64,000 bases of DNA, from contig OZ246962.1 in assembly GCA_965232255.1 (NCBI GenBank), positions 3,720,001 through 3,784,000 of the forward strand, in the 5' to 3' direction. This DNA comes from Endozoicomonas sp965232255 (GTDB lineage Bacteria; Pseudomonadota; Gammaproteobacteria; Pseudomonadales; Endozoicomonadaceae). The notes under the pieces are model-generated. The model did not search any database, was not told the DNA's origin, and saw only the letters and a program-made list of their open reading frames with translations. This document shows positions 18,206 through 27,900 of the stretch, piece after piece; positions within the stretch are counted from its first letter, which is position 1, and each line of letters begins with the position of its first letter. A program made the position numbers and the translations under genes.

Positions 18206-19651
18206 TCAGCCATCACCCAAGCCTTCCACGTAGGCTGATAGCTGTCTCAATACATTTTGCTTGTCAATGTCGCCAGCAACCATTTGCTGCGCCGCAGCAA
18301 ACTCCTGCCAGAAACGCTCGAAGGTTAACAGGCGTGGGTTATCCGGGTGCAGACTTCCTGACAAGCGCTCCTGACAATAATGCTGCCAATATTTCTGTTC
18401 TTCCTCATCCAGCGTTACCGGGTAGTGCCGAGCACGGTAGCGAAACAGCATCTCATTAAGTCGCCGATCGGAGAATGTCAGGCCCAGGCTGGCTAATTCA
18501 GACGGCTTGGCAGAGAGAATGCGCGCCATCTCACGACGATCTGCCGGGGAAAAAAAACCACCAGAGTAAATCATCTGCTCCGGATCGGTCTGCGCGGCTC
18601 CCAATGACTCACTCGAAAACACTTCACGCAGTTTTGCCAACAAATGACTACAGCCAATAATCTGGCTGCGGTGCTGCTCACAGAGTCCAAGAGCCAGATG
18701 TAAACGTTCCTGATCTTGCGCCCGCACCACCCCAAGTGGCGCCACCGCCGGACATTTGTTGATATGAATGGTCTTTAAGGGAATGCGCTCTTCAGTCAGC
18801 TGATCAGTCGGGGTATACAACCGTCGTCGTATTTCTTCAGCCGACAAATCCAACAGCGGCGTCGGGTCCACCGAAAGATCATAAACAATAATCCCGTTAC
18901 GATTTCCCGGGTGCTCAAGCAGCGGCATGACTACCGCCAGGTTATTTCGCTGAGCACCCAACATACCGGAGACATGGACAACCATATCTCGCCGAACCAG
19001 GTTGAGCAGCTCTGCCACTTTGCGTTTATCACGACAGGACAGATAAAACTGAAATACCCGGGGCTGCCGATCACGCATCAGCCTGGCCAAAGCAATGGTC
19101 GCGCGAACGTCGGATAACGCATCATGGGCAGTGCTGTGGTCCAATCCGTTAGCAGCAGTAAGCTGCTCCAATCGGAAGCTTTTACCACCATCATCACGAA
19201 GTGGCCATTCAATACCATCAGGCCGCAGTGCTGCCGTTAGTCGAACCAGGTCAATCAAGTCCCAACGACTGTTGCCATTTTGCCATTCACGAGCATAAGG
19301 GTCGTAAAAATTCCGATAGAGGCTGTTACGAGTCACTTCATCGTCAAAGCGAATACTGTTGTAACCTAAAGCACAGGTGCCAGGAACCATCATTTCAGCG
19401 TGAATCTGGCGGATAAACTCCGGCTCAATCAGTCCCTGTTCATTGACTTTCTGAGGAGTCAAGCCGGTCACCAGGCATGCTATGGGATTGGGCAAATGAT
19501 CCTGTGGCAACCGGCAAAAAATATTCAGTGGCTCGCCCACTTCATTAAACTGATCATCCGTACGAATGCCCGCAAACTGGGCTGGCCAGTCCAGTGCCGG
19601 GTCAGTCCCGAACGTTTCATAATCATGGAAATAAAAAGATGTCACTCTCAT
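18206..19651 (-). CDS. sbcB: Exodeoxyribonuclease I
   Basis: 481 residues, the normal length. The DEDDh exonuclease domain starts with HDYETFGTDPALDWPAQFAG (Asp10, Glu12 metal ligands) and continues with NSIRFDDEVTRN and HDALSDVRATIALARLM. The SH3-like and C-terminal helical domains of ExoI follow. It degrades single-stranded DNA 3' to 5' in repair and recombination, and in type I-E systems 3'-5' exonucleases trim pre-spacers. It stands between an orphan receiver and yigZ. Confidence 0.95.
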   Translation of the reverse strand: MRVTSFYFHDYETFGTDPALDWPAQFAGIRTDDQFNEVGEPLNIFCRLPQDHLPNPIACLVTGLTPQKVNEQGLIEPEFIRQIHAEMMVPGTCALGYNSIRFDDEVTRNSLYRNFYDPYAREWQNGNSRWDLIDLVRLTAALRPDGIEWPLRDDGGKSFRLEQLTAANGLDHSTAHDALSDVRATIALARLMRDRQPRVFQFYLSCRDKRKVAELLNLVRRDMVVHVSGMLGAQRNNLAVVMPLLEHPGNRNGIIVYDLSVDPTPLLDLSAEEIRRRLYTPTDQLTEERIPLKTIHINKCPAVAPLGVVRAQDQERLHLALGLCEQHRSQIIGCSHLLAKLREVFSSESLGAAQTDPEQMIYSGGFFSPADRREMARILSAKPSELASLGLTFSDRRLNEMLFRYRARHYPVTLDEEEQKYWQHYCQERLSGSLHPDNPRLLTFERFWQEFAAAQQMVAGDIDKQNVLRQLSAYVEGLGDG

Positions 19652-19758
19652 TGTTTTAGCTACGCGCTAGCGGCGCCCCAATCCTATAAGACGCTACATT
19701 ATTATCGCTGCCGACACATGAGACCAGAAAAAGAGAAGCAGAAAAGAGCGTGTCACGA

Positions 19759-20409
19759 TTAACGAGCGCTAGCAGCTTCATCATCTAGCCAGGAAATATC
19801 AATCTGCCCCCGGGTCAGCTCCAGAAGGTGTGCCGAGAGCATTGAGGAGTGCTCACCGGCGACAGCAATATCCAGAGTCACCTGCTCGTCGTAGTGACAC
19901 TCAACCAATGTCACCTGGAACTGTTCCAGACAGTGACGGACGGATTGCTCCTGGGAATAGTCACAGCGGATGACCCCCGCCAGCAGCGTCACTCGTCTGG
20001 TTAATGGTAATTGCTCACAGGCACTTTGCACGGCAGCGCTGTAAGCGCGCACCAAGCCACCAGCCCCCAGACGAATGCCACCAAAATAACGCACCACCAC
20101 GGCAACGATTTCCCCAATGCCTTTGTGCAGCAGCACATTCAGCATGGGCTTGCCGGCCGTGCCGGAAGGCTCACCGTCATCATCGCAAGCAATAGCTGCA
20201 CCCCCTTGAGGCGCTCCGGCAATAAATGCAGTGCAATGGTGAGTAGCGTCTGGGTATTTTTCCCGAACAGATTGAATAAACGCCAACGCTTCGGCTCGGG
20301 AAGCAGCTGGCGCCAACCAGGTGATAAAACGACTTTTCTTGATTTCTGTCTCGACGACAACGGTTTTTGCAGGAACAAAGTACTCAGCAGGCATGACGGC
20401 ATAGCGCAT
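19759..20409 (-). CDS. YigZ/IMPACT family protein
   Basis: 216 residues from the ATG at 20409. The N-terminal IMPACT domain has EIKKSRFITWLAPAAS, DATHHCTAFIAG and DDGEPSGTAGKPML then VVVRYFGGIRLGAGGLVRAY, which is the family signature. The C-terminal DUF1949-like domain follows. In bacteria the family is linked to translation or ribosome-associated stress, but the reaction is unknown. Upstream of the ATG a TTG three codons earlier is also open. Confidence 0.9.
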   Translation of the reverse strand: MRYAVMPAEYFVPAKTVVVETEIKKSRFITWLAPAASRAEALAFIQSVREKYPDATHHCTAFIAGAPQGGAAIACDDDGEPSGTAGKPMLNVLLHKGIGEIVAVVVRYFGGIRLGAGGLVRAYSAAVQSACEQLPLTRRVTLLAGVIRCDYSQEQSVRHCLEQFQVTLVECHYDEQVTLDIAVAGEHSSMLSAHLLELTRGQIDISWLDDEAASAR

Positions 20410-20446
20410 CGTAATCAATAAGGGCCGATTCTACCTTAAATTGCCG

Positions 20447-20785
20447 TCAACTTACTCTTGTGAAGGTAAAATAGTGTTTCAGAGTTTCCACCAATTCAAT
20501 AATATCCGGGCCAGCACTCACCACACTGTAACCGGAATCAAAAAACTCAGGCCCTACATCCGGTTTGCACCAGTGGCACCTGGCGTCGAAATCAAGATAA
20601 CGCTCACCGACCCCTTCATCATTAGGTAAAATAAGACGCATGTTATAAACAGCACCAATCAATACTGGCACAGAACTGATCAGCATTAAGCCATTGCAAC
20701 TGATATTACCAATGCTCCCCATAACCCGCATGGTATTACGGTTATAGACTTTGAGATAATCCTGCAATTGATGGCGCTTAATCAA
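20447..20785 (-). CDS. PilZ-domain protein
   Basis: 112 residues. The pattern MIKRHQLQDYLKVYNRNTMR, GNISCNGLMLIS and FDARCHWCKPD fits small PilZ-domain proteins. The c-di-GMP arginine motif RxxxR is incomplete (KRHQLQ), and the second motif is N-I-S-x-N-G instead of D/N-x-S-x-x-G. Binding of c-di-GMP is therefore uncertain. It lies 38 bases upstream of yigZ on the same strand and may be in one transcript with it. Confidence 0.75.
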   Translation of the reverse strand: MIKRHQLQDYLKVYNRNTMRVMGSIGNISCNGLMLISSVPVLIGAVYNMRLILPNDEGVGERYLDFDARCHWCKPDVGPEFFDSGYSVVSAGPDIIELVETLKHYFTFTRVS

Positions 20786-21220
20786 GCGGCGCTCCTTTCC
20801 GCGGGGGACTGGTCAATAATTATTCTTGTTTCGAGCGCCTTGAATACGGCTATGACGCGGGGTTGTAGCCAGTGAGCTGAATAAGGTGATGCATTGGGAA
20901 AGCACCTGATTCAGAACAAGTTCAAAGGATTATTCATTGGTATCAGAAACACCCATATACCAATTCAATTTAGGCAACTTGTTAACCACCAACCACTCTT
21001 ATTACTTTTCAGGCTAGCAGAAGAAATGAGGCAAATTAGGCATTAATAAATGCATAAACAGATAACCCGCGAAACAATGCAGGAGCAAACAAAAAGGCTG
21101 GTAAATAATTTTTTAATTCAGTGAGGCAAAGGCTCCAGGCCATTTTTTTGACTGAAATGTCAACAACAAAAATCGCCGGCGCCCCACCATTAAAGCCGCC
21201 GGTGATGTGACCAAAAATAA
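20786..21220. other. 435-base non-coding gap
   Basis: No open frame with a recognisable product and no tRNA-like fold. AT-rich from about 20930. Confidence 0.4.
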
Positions 21221-22027
21221 TTACTGCATAATCAGTTCCGCGGGTTCCTTCGGCTGACCTAGCTCACGCACGCTGTTTTCCATCTGCTGCAAACGCAAGG
21301 AGATTTGGCTCTGGAATGCACTGAGCTTTTTGCTGAGTTCCGCCTGGGTCTCACTGGACGCCTTCAGTTGCTCTTCCCAGGACTTTTGGGCGCCAAGCAG
21401 CTTCTGCAAGCTGGCAATTTCTGCCGTGAGCGCATCGACCTTGGCAGTCATGATGGAGTTGGCTGTCAACTGCTCATTGGCTAACGCTTTAACCACCTGA
21501 TCAATTTCCGACAACTTTGCCGTCGCCCGTCTGGCTGAGGTATTCCCAGCGTCGGCTTGTTTGGCTATCTCATCAACGCGCCGGTTCAGCTTCTCGATAC
21601 GCTCCTGGTTTTGCGTAATCCATTGCCGGTTGCGCTTGTTGGACACATCCCAAAGTTTGCGAATCTCAGAGTTGACCACCTTTAACTCACCACGAAACGT
21701 CGAGTCACTTTGAGTAATGGTTGCCCCGGCCTGAGAAACCTGCCCGGTAACCTGACCTAACTGCTCACGGGTCTGTTCAAGCGCCTGGCGCGTATCGGCT
21801 AACGTTTTGTGCAACTCAGACGCCTGCCAATAGCCTGCGCCGGCCACCCCCGAGAGCAAAACAAACAGCAAACCCGAAAACAGGTAGCCCTTACCACTGC
21901 GGGTCGGTGCCCCAGACGTGTAAGCATTACTATTACTGCCACTACTGCCACGCTGCCTGGAAGGACGCTGCTCGGCCTTCATGGAAAGGTCCTGGTTTGC
22001 TGGAAGAATATTTTTATCTTCTGGCAT
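21221..22027 (-). CDS. Single-pass membrane protein with long coiled coil
   Basis: 268 residues from the ATG at 22027 (a GTG two codons earlier is also possible). A polar, Ser/Asn-rich N-terminus of about 48 residues is followed by one membrane segment (GYLFSGLLFVLLSGVAGAGY) and then heptad-like coiled coil to the end (TLADTRQALEQTREQLGQ, EEQLKASSETQAELSKKL). The topology suggests a cytoplasmic N-terminus and a periplasmic coiled coil. Not recognised as a named family; similar proteins occur in Pseudomonas-type genomes, by memory only. No partner gene is adjacent. Confidence 0.65.
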   Translation of the reverse strand: MPEDKNILPANQDLSMKAEQRPSRQRGSSGSNSNAYTSGAPTRSGKGYLFSGLLFVLLSGVAGAGYWQASELHKTLADTRQALEQTREQLGQVTGQVSQAGATITQSDSTFRGELKVVNSEIRKLWDVSNKRNRQWITQNQERIEKLNRRVDEIAKQADAGNTSARRATAKLSEIDQVVKALANEQLTANSIMTAKVDALTAEIASLQKLLGAQKSWEEQLKASSETQAELSKKLSAFQSQISLRLQQMENSVRELGQPKEPAELIMQ

Positions 22028-22033
22028 AGTCAC

Positions 22034-22421
22034 CGCTTTTGATCAAAAACACCGCCTTGATCCCTCAAGAAGGCGAAGTTCCCAGCTCCTGGCTGTTCTG
22101 TTAATCATGTGAGGGGACGGACATTGTAGAAGAAAGCCCCCCACTCCCCCAACTGTTTATTCTTCCATCCCTTGAAACACAACGCTACTGGCGACCGACC
22201 CCTATGATTTTTGGTGACACCTGAGCGTTGCGGCCGGATCCTTTGCGGAACGACGTACAACCACTGCGGAGACTCAAGCTGCCGACAAAACACGGCGAAA
22301 GCATTAACTGCATGGATTCGTACAAGCCACGATGCTACTATCTCCTGTGCGAAAAATCAGGTCTGGGAACACAAACACTACTATTCCAACCGCTATTCCA
22401 AGCAAAAAGTGGAGAAGACAC
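22034..22421. other. Divergent gap between coiled-coil gene and sodB
   Basis: About 390 bases with short open frames only. It must hold both promoters, but no confident -35/-10 pair or Fur box was found by eye. Confidence 0.35.
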
Positions 22422-23003
22422 ATGGCTTTTCAATTGCCTGCACTGCCCTACGAGCGTGACGCTCTGGAACCGTACATTTCCAAAGAAACGCTGGATTACC
22501 ACTACGGCAAACATCATAGAGCCTATGTGGACAAACTGAACGCCCTGATCAAGGGGACCGAACTGGAAAATGAGTCGCTGGAAACGATCATCAAGAACTC
22601 TTCAGGTCCTCTTTTCAATAACGCTGCGCAAACATGGAACCACACGTTCTATTGGCATTCCCTGAGTCCAAGTGTTGGCGATCTGCCCACTGGCGAGCTG
22701 GCTGACGCCATCAACCAGACATTCGGCTCCTTTGATGCATTCGTGGCCTTATTCTCCGACATGGCGGTTAACAACTTTGGCTCTTCCTGGACCTGGCTGG
22801 TACAAAACAACGATGGCTCTCTGGAAATTGTCAACACCAGTAATGCCGGAACGCCCATGACTAGCAACCAGAAGGCGCTGATTACCTGCGACCTGTGGGA
22901 GCACGCCTACTACATCGACTATCGCAACTTGCGCCCCGACTACGTGACGGCCTTCTGGGCTTTGGCCAACTGGGAGTTTGCGGCGAGCAACTTTGCCAGT
23001 TGA
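22422..23003 (+). CDS. sodB: Iron/manganese superoxide dismutase (Fe type)
   Basis: 193 residues from the ATG at 22422 (GGAG upstream), identical in length to E. coli SodB. Metal ligands sit in the usual places: His in HYGKHHRAYVDKLN, His in AAQTWNHTFYWH, and Asp/His in DLWEHAYYIDYRN. SGPLFNNAAQ and NNFGSSWTWLV are typical of the Fe form. It disproportionates superoxide in the cytoplasm. The CRISPR region starts 98 bases beyond the stop, separated by a long hairpin. Confidence 0.95.
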   Translation: MAFQLPALPYERDALEPYISKETLDYHYGKHHRAYVDKLNALIKGTELENESLETIIKNSSGPLFNNAAQTWNHTFYWHSLSPSVGDLPTGELADAINQTFGSFDAFVALFSDMAVNNFGSSWTWLVQNNDGSLEIVNTSNAGTPMTSNQKALITCDLWEHAYYIDYRNLRPDYVTAFWALANWEFAASNFAS

Positions 23004-23039
23004 GCATCACTTAAACAAGAAATTCTGCTCACTGTAGCT

Positions 23040-23081
23040 ACAAACACTGCCTGGTAAATCTGTTTATCCGGCAGTGTTTGT
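23040..23081. terminator. Perfect 12-base-pair hairpin after sodB
   Basis: ACAAACACTGCC (23040-23051) and GGCAGTGTTTGT (23070-23081) are exact inverted repeats around an 18-base loop that can pair further. No T run follows, so it may be a factor-assisted terminator or a bidirectional barrier between sodB and the end of the CRISPR array. Confidence 0.55.
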
Positions 23082-23101
23082 AAGTCCAGTCGCTATAAAC
23101 T

Positions 23102-23310
23102 TTTCTAAGCCACCTATGCGGTGGTTCACAATAACTGGGGTAAAACATGGCTCTTGGTACTGTTTCTAAGCCACCTATGCGGTGGTTCACGCGGACAAAA
23201 CACCACTAGCCCCGGTCTACATTTTCTAAGCCACCTATGCGGTGGTTCACAACGGCGAAACCGTCATCATTGGCCAGAAACGTTTCTAAACCACCTATGC
23301 GGTGGTTCAC
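23102..23310 (-). CRISPR. Four old distal repeats of the type I-F array
   Basis: Repeats at 23102-23129, 23163-23190, 23223-23250 and 23283-23310, in the same orientation as the main array, with spacers of 33, 32 and 32 bases. All four carry loop GCATA (read on the minus strand) where the main array has GCACA. The last also has one extra change beside the stem (TTTCTAAACC on the plus strand). Repeat divergence and distance from the leader mark this as the oldest part. It is cut off from the main array by the IS element. Confidence 0.93.
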
Positions 23311-23344
23311 TGGCGGTGTTTGTCAACAAAGTTGTCGCCTCAAC

Positions 23345-24268
23345 TCAGCCAGTTTTATCTAGTTGTCCAGTTGCCTGTCGATCGGGGTTTAGGCAGATCC
23401 CACTCGGCAGATCCCAGTTCCGGGTCGAGCGTTTGCCCCACCGCTCTGGATGGCGCTGTCTGGCCAGCCGATAAACCTGTTTTCGGTTAGCCATTAGTTC
23501 TTCACTTTCCCCTCGATGTCTTTGCCCTGGCGTAAGGAATTTGAGCCCACTGTGGCGGTGTTCTTCGTTGTACCACTGGGCAAAGCCATGCACCCAACCA
23601 CGTGCCGCATCAAGGTCAGCAAATGGCTTGGCTGGGTAGCCCGACCTGTACTTCAGAGTCCTGAAGATGGCTTCCGCAAACGGATTGTCATCACTCACAC
23701 GTGGACGACTGAACGAGCCGACTACGCCCAACCGTTGCAGGGTTGACAACATGGTGCCCCCTTTCATGGCGCTGCCATTGTCAGAATGCAATACCAAGGG
23801 GCTGTGCATGGCAGCAATGCTGTGGCGCAGACAGGCTCGGGTAATCATCTTCGACGCGTATACTGGTGAACGCAAAAAAGTGATGTCCCATGACCAAACC
23901 TGATTCGGCCCGGTTGCATAATACGACGTTGGCTTACGAGTGTTGGCCTTGGCCGCACGACCACGGTGGTGTTGCATATCTCTTCGAAGCAGCGTCCGGT
24001 AAAACGAGCTTTCGGAGCCAATGTACACGCCCTCATCAGCCAAAATCGGGACAATCTGACTGGGTGGTAGGCTTTTGAAACGATCGCTGTTACAAACGTC
24101 AACAATCGTCTGTTGCTCTTCCTCTGTCAGCTTGTTAGTAGGAACAGCTCTGTCAGCACTCTTGCGCTTGTCTGCCTGCACATTGCCTTCCCGTATCCAG
24201 CGTTGCAGGGTTCTTTCTGAAAGCCCGAGCGCTTCACAAGCTTTTGACTGGCGAGCACCGCCCATCAC
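23345..24268 (-). pseudogene. IS3-family transposase OrfB with internal deletion
   Basis: 307 residues as an open frame; expressed through -1 frameshifting from orfA. HTH_21 region LPPSQIVPILADEGVYIGSE is followed by the integrase core: first Asp in VWSWDITFLRSPV, second Asp in LVLHSDNGSAMKG and Glu in DNPFAEAIFRTLKYR. The second Asp and Glu have the usual 35 residues between them, but only about 34 residues separate the first and second Asp instead of roughly 60. The strand between them (normally the FYLYLVLDIYSRKIVG-like block) is missing. The enzyme is therefore probably inactive although the frame is kept. The stop codon abuts the left inverted repeat. Confidence 0.8.
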
Positions 24269-24315
24269 TGCCAGGTTGACCAGGTTGATTGCGTTTTGGC
24301 GATCTGGGAGCGAGA

Positions 24316-24825
24316 TCAGTCGTCCTCGGCTTCCCCCCAGATCTCTTGGGCCTTTTTTGTGAGAACCAGCAATGCAGCAGTTTCTGCTAACGCCTTGTCC
24401 TTACGTTTGAGGTCGCGCTCAAGTTTTTTGATCGTCTGCTTGTCTTTTTTTTGCTCGACAGCCAAGGCTTTACGCTGCTCTTTGGTGCTACCGGAGCTGG
24501 CCGACACGCTACTAATGAAGGCTTCTTTCCACTGCTGGATTTGTTCGGCGAAAAGACCTTTCTTACGACAGTACTCAGCCATTTCGGTCTGGTTCAGCGC
24601 TGCTGTTTCAATGATTACTGCCAACTGGTTTTCAGGTGACCATTGATCTGGATTTTTTCCGTTGCCTGGCACAGGTATTCCTCTGGATAACGCTTTCTTG
24701 CGCCAAGTGTACAGAGTCGCATCAGGGATACCAGTGTCCTGAACCAACTGTGAAATGGGCACATTGTTCGGTGGCATCATCTTCTGGATGACGGACTCTT
24801 TAAGCTCTTTTGGATAATGGGTCAT
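24316..24825 (-). CDS. IS3-family transposase OrfA
   Basis: 169 residues from the ATG at 24825. An N-terminal helix-turn-helix (YPKELKESVIQKMMPPNN, ISQLVQDTGIPDATLYTWRK) and a C-terminal leucine-zipper-like coil (KKLERDLKRKDKALAETAAL). Near the end, at 24352-24358 on the minus strand, the slippery heptamer A AAA AAG sits in the zero frame (ACA AAA AAG). Slipping back one base leads straight into the orfB frame (GGC CCA AGA...), which is the standard way IS3 elements make OrfAB. OrfA alone binds the inverted repeats. Confidence 0.85.
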   Translation of the reverse strand: MTHYPKELKESVIQKMMPPNNVPISQLVQDTGIPDATLYTWRKKALSRGIPVPGNGKNPDQWSPENQLAVIIETAALNQTEMAEYCRKKGLFAEQIQQWKEAFISSVSASSGSTKEQRKALAVEQKKDKQTIKKLERDLKRKDKALAETAALLVLTKKAQEIWGEAEDD

Positions 24826-24931
24826 TGATTGCTCTGTGACTGCCCCCTGTTCTGATTTCAAAATTCGGTTGGGGCGACAACTATGCTGACACAGGGGGCT
24901 GGAGATGTTGCTAGTTCCATTGATTTGATGT

Positions 24932-27900
24932 TTTCTAAGCCACCTGTGCGGTGGTTCACGAGTCAGTTAAATCAGGTTTTTCACCTGGTCTTTTCTAAGC
25001 CACCTGTGCGGTGGTTCACTGCGCGGTGCTGGCTACAGAGACGGTTTTGCGTTTCTAAGCCACCTATGCGGTGGTTCACGTATCAACAACCATTTTTCTG
25101 ACAAGCTTCGTTTTCTAAGCCACCTGTGCGGTGGTTCACAAATGTTTAGTCCGTGGTCTGTTCTGGCCATTTTTCTAAGCCACCTGTGCGGTGGTTCACG
25201 AGACGTTCCAGAAATATTTGGAATTTTTTGTTTTCTAAGCCACCTGTGCGGTGGTTCACAACTGGCACCTGAGAAGCGGCGGCGCACAAGGTTTCTAAGC
25301 CACCTGTGCGGTGGTTCACATTGAAAACGCGGGCGCATCACTAGAAATTCTTTTCTAAGCCACCTGTGCGGTGGTTCACGCACTATCAGTGGCGATCGAG
25401 TTGGTCATAGATTTCTAAGCCACCTGTGCGGTGGTTCACAATAGATCGCGGGAGCCACAAATTTCCAGGGATTTCTAAGCCACCTGTGCGGTGGTTCACA
25501 ATAGATCGCGGGAGCCACAAATTTCCAGGGATTTCTAAGCCACCTGTGCGGTGGTTCACAAGGGCATCTCCCTCTTCCATGCAATCTTCTCTTTCTAAGC
25601 CACCTGTGCGGTGGTTCACAAAATGATCAGCGATAAAGAGTAACTGCCAATTTTCTAAGCCACCTGTGCGGTGGTTCACGGGTTCAAGCCCTCAAGGCTG
25701 CCCGCTTTGCTTTTCTAAGCCACCTGTGCGGTGGTTCACGGGGGCAAGGGGCATTTATGGCGGCGGATGTGTTTCTAAGCCACCTGTGCGGTGGTTCACG
25801 TTTACGCATACCTACGCCGATTTTTTTCATTTTTCTAAGCCACCTGTGCGGTGGTTCACGATCAACGCTGTTTCAAAACGGCGCGCGTCCTTTTCTAAGC
25901 CACCTGTGCGGTGGTTCACAGGGTTTCCCCATCGACCACTTCTCGATAATATTTCTAAGCCACCTGTGCGGTGGTTCACAACTCTACGGCAACGGAATAC
26001 CGCAAAATATGTTTCTAAGCCACCTGTGCGGTGGTTCACTAGCGACGCAGGCACATCACATAGAGCGTTCTTTTCTAAGCCACCTGTGCGGTGGTTCACC
26101 GCCGTCGTCGCCTTCGATAGCGGGAATTTGTTTTCTAAGCCACCTGTGCGGTGGTTCACATCGCTCAGTCTGTCGAACGAGGACGCACAGTTTTCTAAGC
26201 CACCTGTGCGGTGGTTCACTTTCAGTTGTCGTCCTCCGGCTGGTGGTTGTTTTTCTAAGCCACCTGTGCGGTGGTTCACAACCGGCGGGGAAACGTGGGT
26301 ATCACGGAGAGTTTCTAAGCCACCTGTGCGGTGGTTCACAGGCGTCAAGCCCCGGATTACGTGGCCTGAGCTTTCTAAGCCACCTGTGCGGTGGTTCACC
26401 GTGGCCAGGAACAATGGGAATCTCAGAGTATTTTCTAAGCCACCTGTGCGGTGGTTCACCTGAGGGCAACTATGACCGCATTTGGCTAAAATTTCTAAGC
26501 CACCTGTGCGGTGGTTCACGGACGGATTTTGTGCCAGTCGATAATGATATTTTTCTAAGCCACCTGTGCGGTGGTTCACACAACATGGCGGGCTTCGCGT
26601 TCACTGATTACTTTCTAAGCCACCTGTGCGGTGGTTCACGCCAGATCGTCAAAATGCCACCGGGTATTATGTTTCTAAGCCACCTGTGCGGTGGTTCACA
26701 TACTGAACTGGCCACCACATCAGATCCATGATTTCTAAGCCACCTGTGCGGTGGTTCACGAGCTTTATAAGGAAGCGGCGAGGCTGGATATTTTCTAAGC
26801 CACCTGTGCGGTGGTTCACTGGCACAAACCAGCTGAATGGGCTGTCGTTTGTTTCTAAGCCACCTGTGCGGTGGTTCACACGCGCTGACCTCTCAAATCA
26901 CGGCTCTGACTTTTCTAAGCCACCTGTGCGGTGGTTCACGGCTCTCTAGTGAAGAGCGGGCGATGGCGGACTTTCTAAGCCACCTGTGCGGTGGTTCACT
27001 TCGGGAGAAAAACCCGGTTTTTTCCCCGGAATTTCTAAGCCACCTGTGCGGTGGTTCACGGTAGCGGGTTGGTAGCGGGTTTTGTGAAAAATTTCTAAGC
27101 CACCTGTGCGGTGGTTCACTCGCTAATGGTCAGGCGCGGCGATGAAACCCCTTTCTAAGCCACCTGTGCGGTGGTTCACCAACTGTTTCGGGTGAGTGAT
27201 CCGCATCGCATTTTCTAAGCCACCTGTGCGGTGGTTCACTTTCAGTTGTCGTCCTCCGGCTGGTGGTTGTTTTTCTAAGCCACCTGTGCGGTGGTTCACC
27301 GGAGGACGACAACTGAAACAACCAGACTGCTTTTCTAAGCCACCTGTGCGGTGGTTCACACCCAAAGCTGCCTGCGGTGCGGTGATGGAGATTTCTAAGC
27401 CACCTGTGCGGTGGTTCACTTGTCAGCATTGAGCAGCTGACCAAAACTGCTTTTCTAAGCCACCTGTGCGGTGGTTCACCGGCTCCTCGTCCTACAATTG
27501 AGTTTGCGTGTTTTCTAAGCCACCTGTGCGGTGGTTCACATTTTACTTCCTGCCTTCCTTGGCCTCAAAAATTTCTAAGCCACCTGTGCGGTGGTTCACC
27601 GGCAATAAATGAGCCGAGCGCGTCAGCTATGTTTCTAAGCCACCTGTGCGGTGGTTCACTACCCGGACGCCTGGACATTGTTGTATACTCATTTCTAAGC
27701 CACCTGTGCGGTGGTTCACGAATTCTTTCTGGACGCCTGGGGAGTGATACTTTTCTAAGCCACCTGTGCGGTGGTTCACACAGTGCGTTATATTCCTCCC
27801 CGATCTTGCCCTTTCTAAGCCACCTGTGCGGTGGTTCACGTTCTGCGTTGCGCGTTTTTTCGCGCAATGCATTTCTAAGCCACCTGTGCGGTGGTTCACA

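Larger units (their letters stand above)
23321..24891 (-). mobile_element. IS3-family insertion element inside the CRISPR array, decayed
   Basis: Terminal inverted repeats of 24 bases: 23321-23344 begins TGTCAACAAAGTTGTCGCC, and 24868-24891 is its complement with four changes (TGTCAGCATAGTTGTCGCC). Ends are TG...CA as in IS3. Between them lie orfA and orfB joined by an AAAAAAG slip site. No target duplication is visible: the flanks are ggcggtgtt on the left and cagggggct on the right. The flanks together (10 plus 40 bases to the nearest repeats) exceed one 32-base spacer, so the site was rearranged after insertion or the insertion was not into a single spacer. Confidence 0.85.

Noticed and set aside
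23311..24931. Simple insertion of the IS into one spacer
   Set aside because: The flanks sum to 50 bases and show no direct duplication, so a simple insertion does not fit.
27660..27752. Shared GGACGCCTGG in two adjacent spacers
   Set aside because: Only ten bases agree and the flanks differ, so an overlapping target is not supported.
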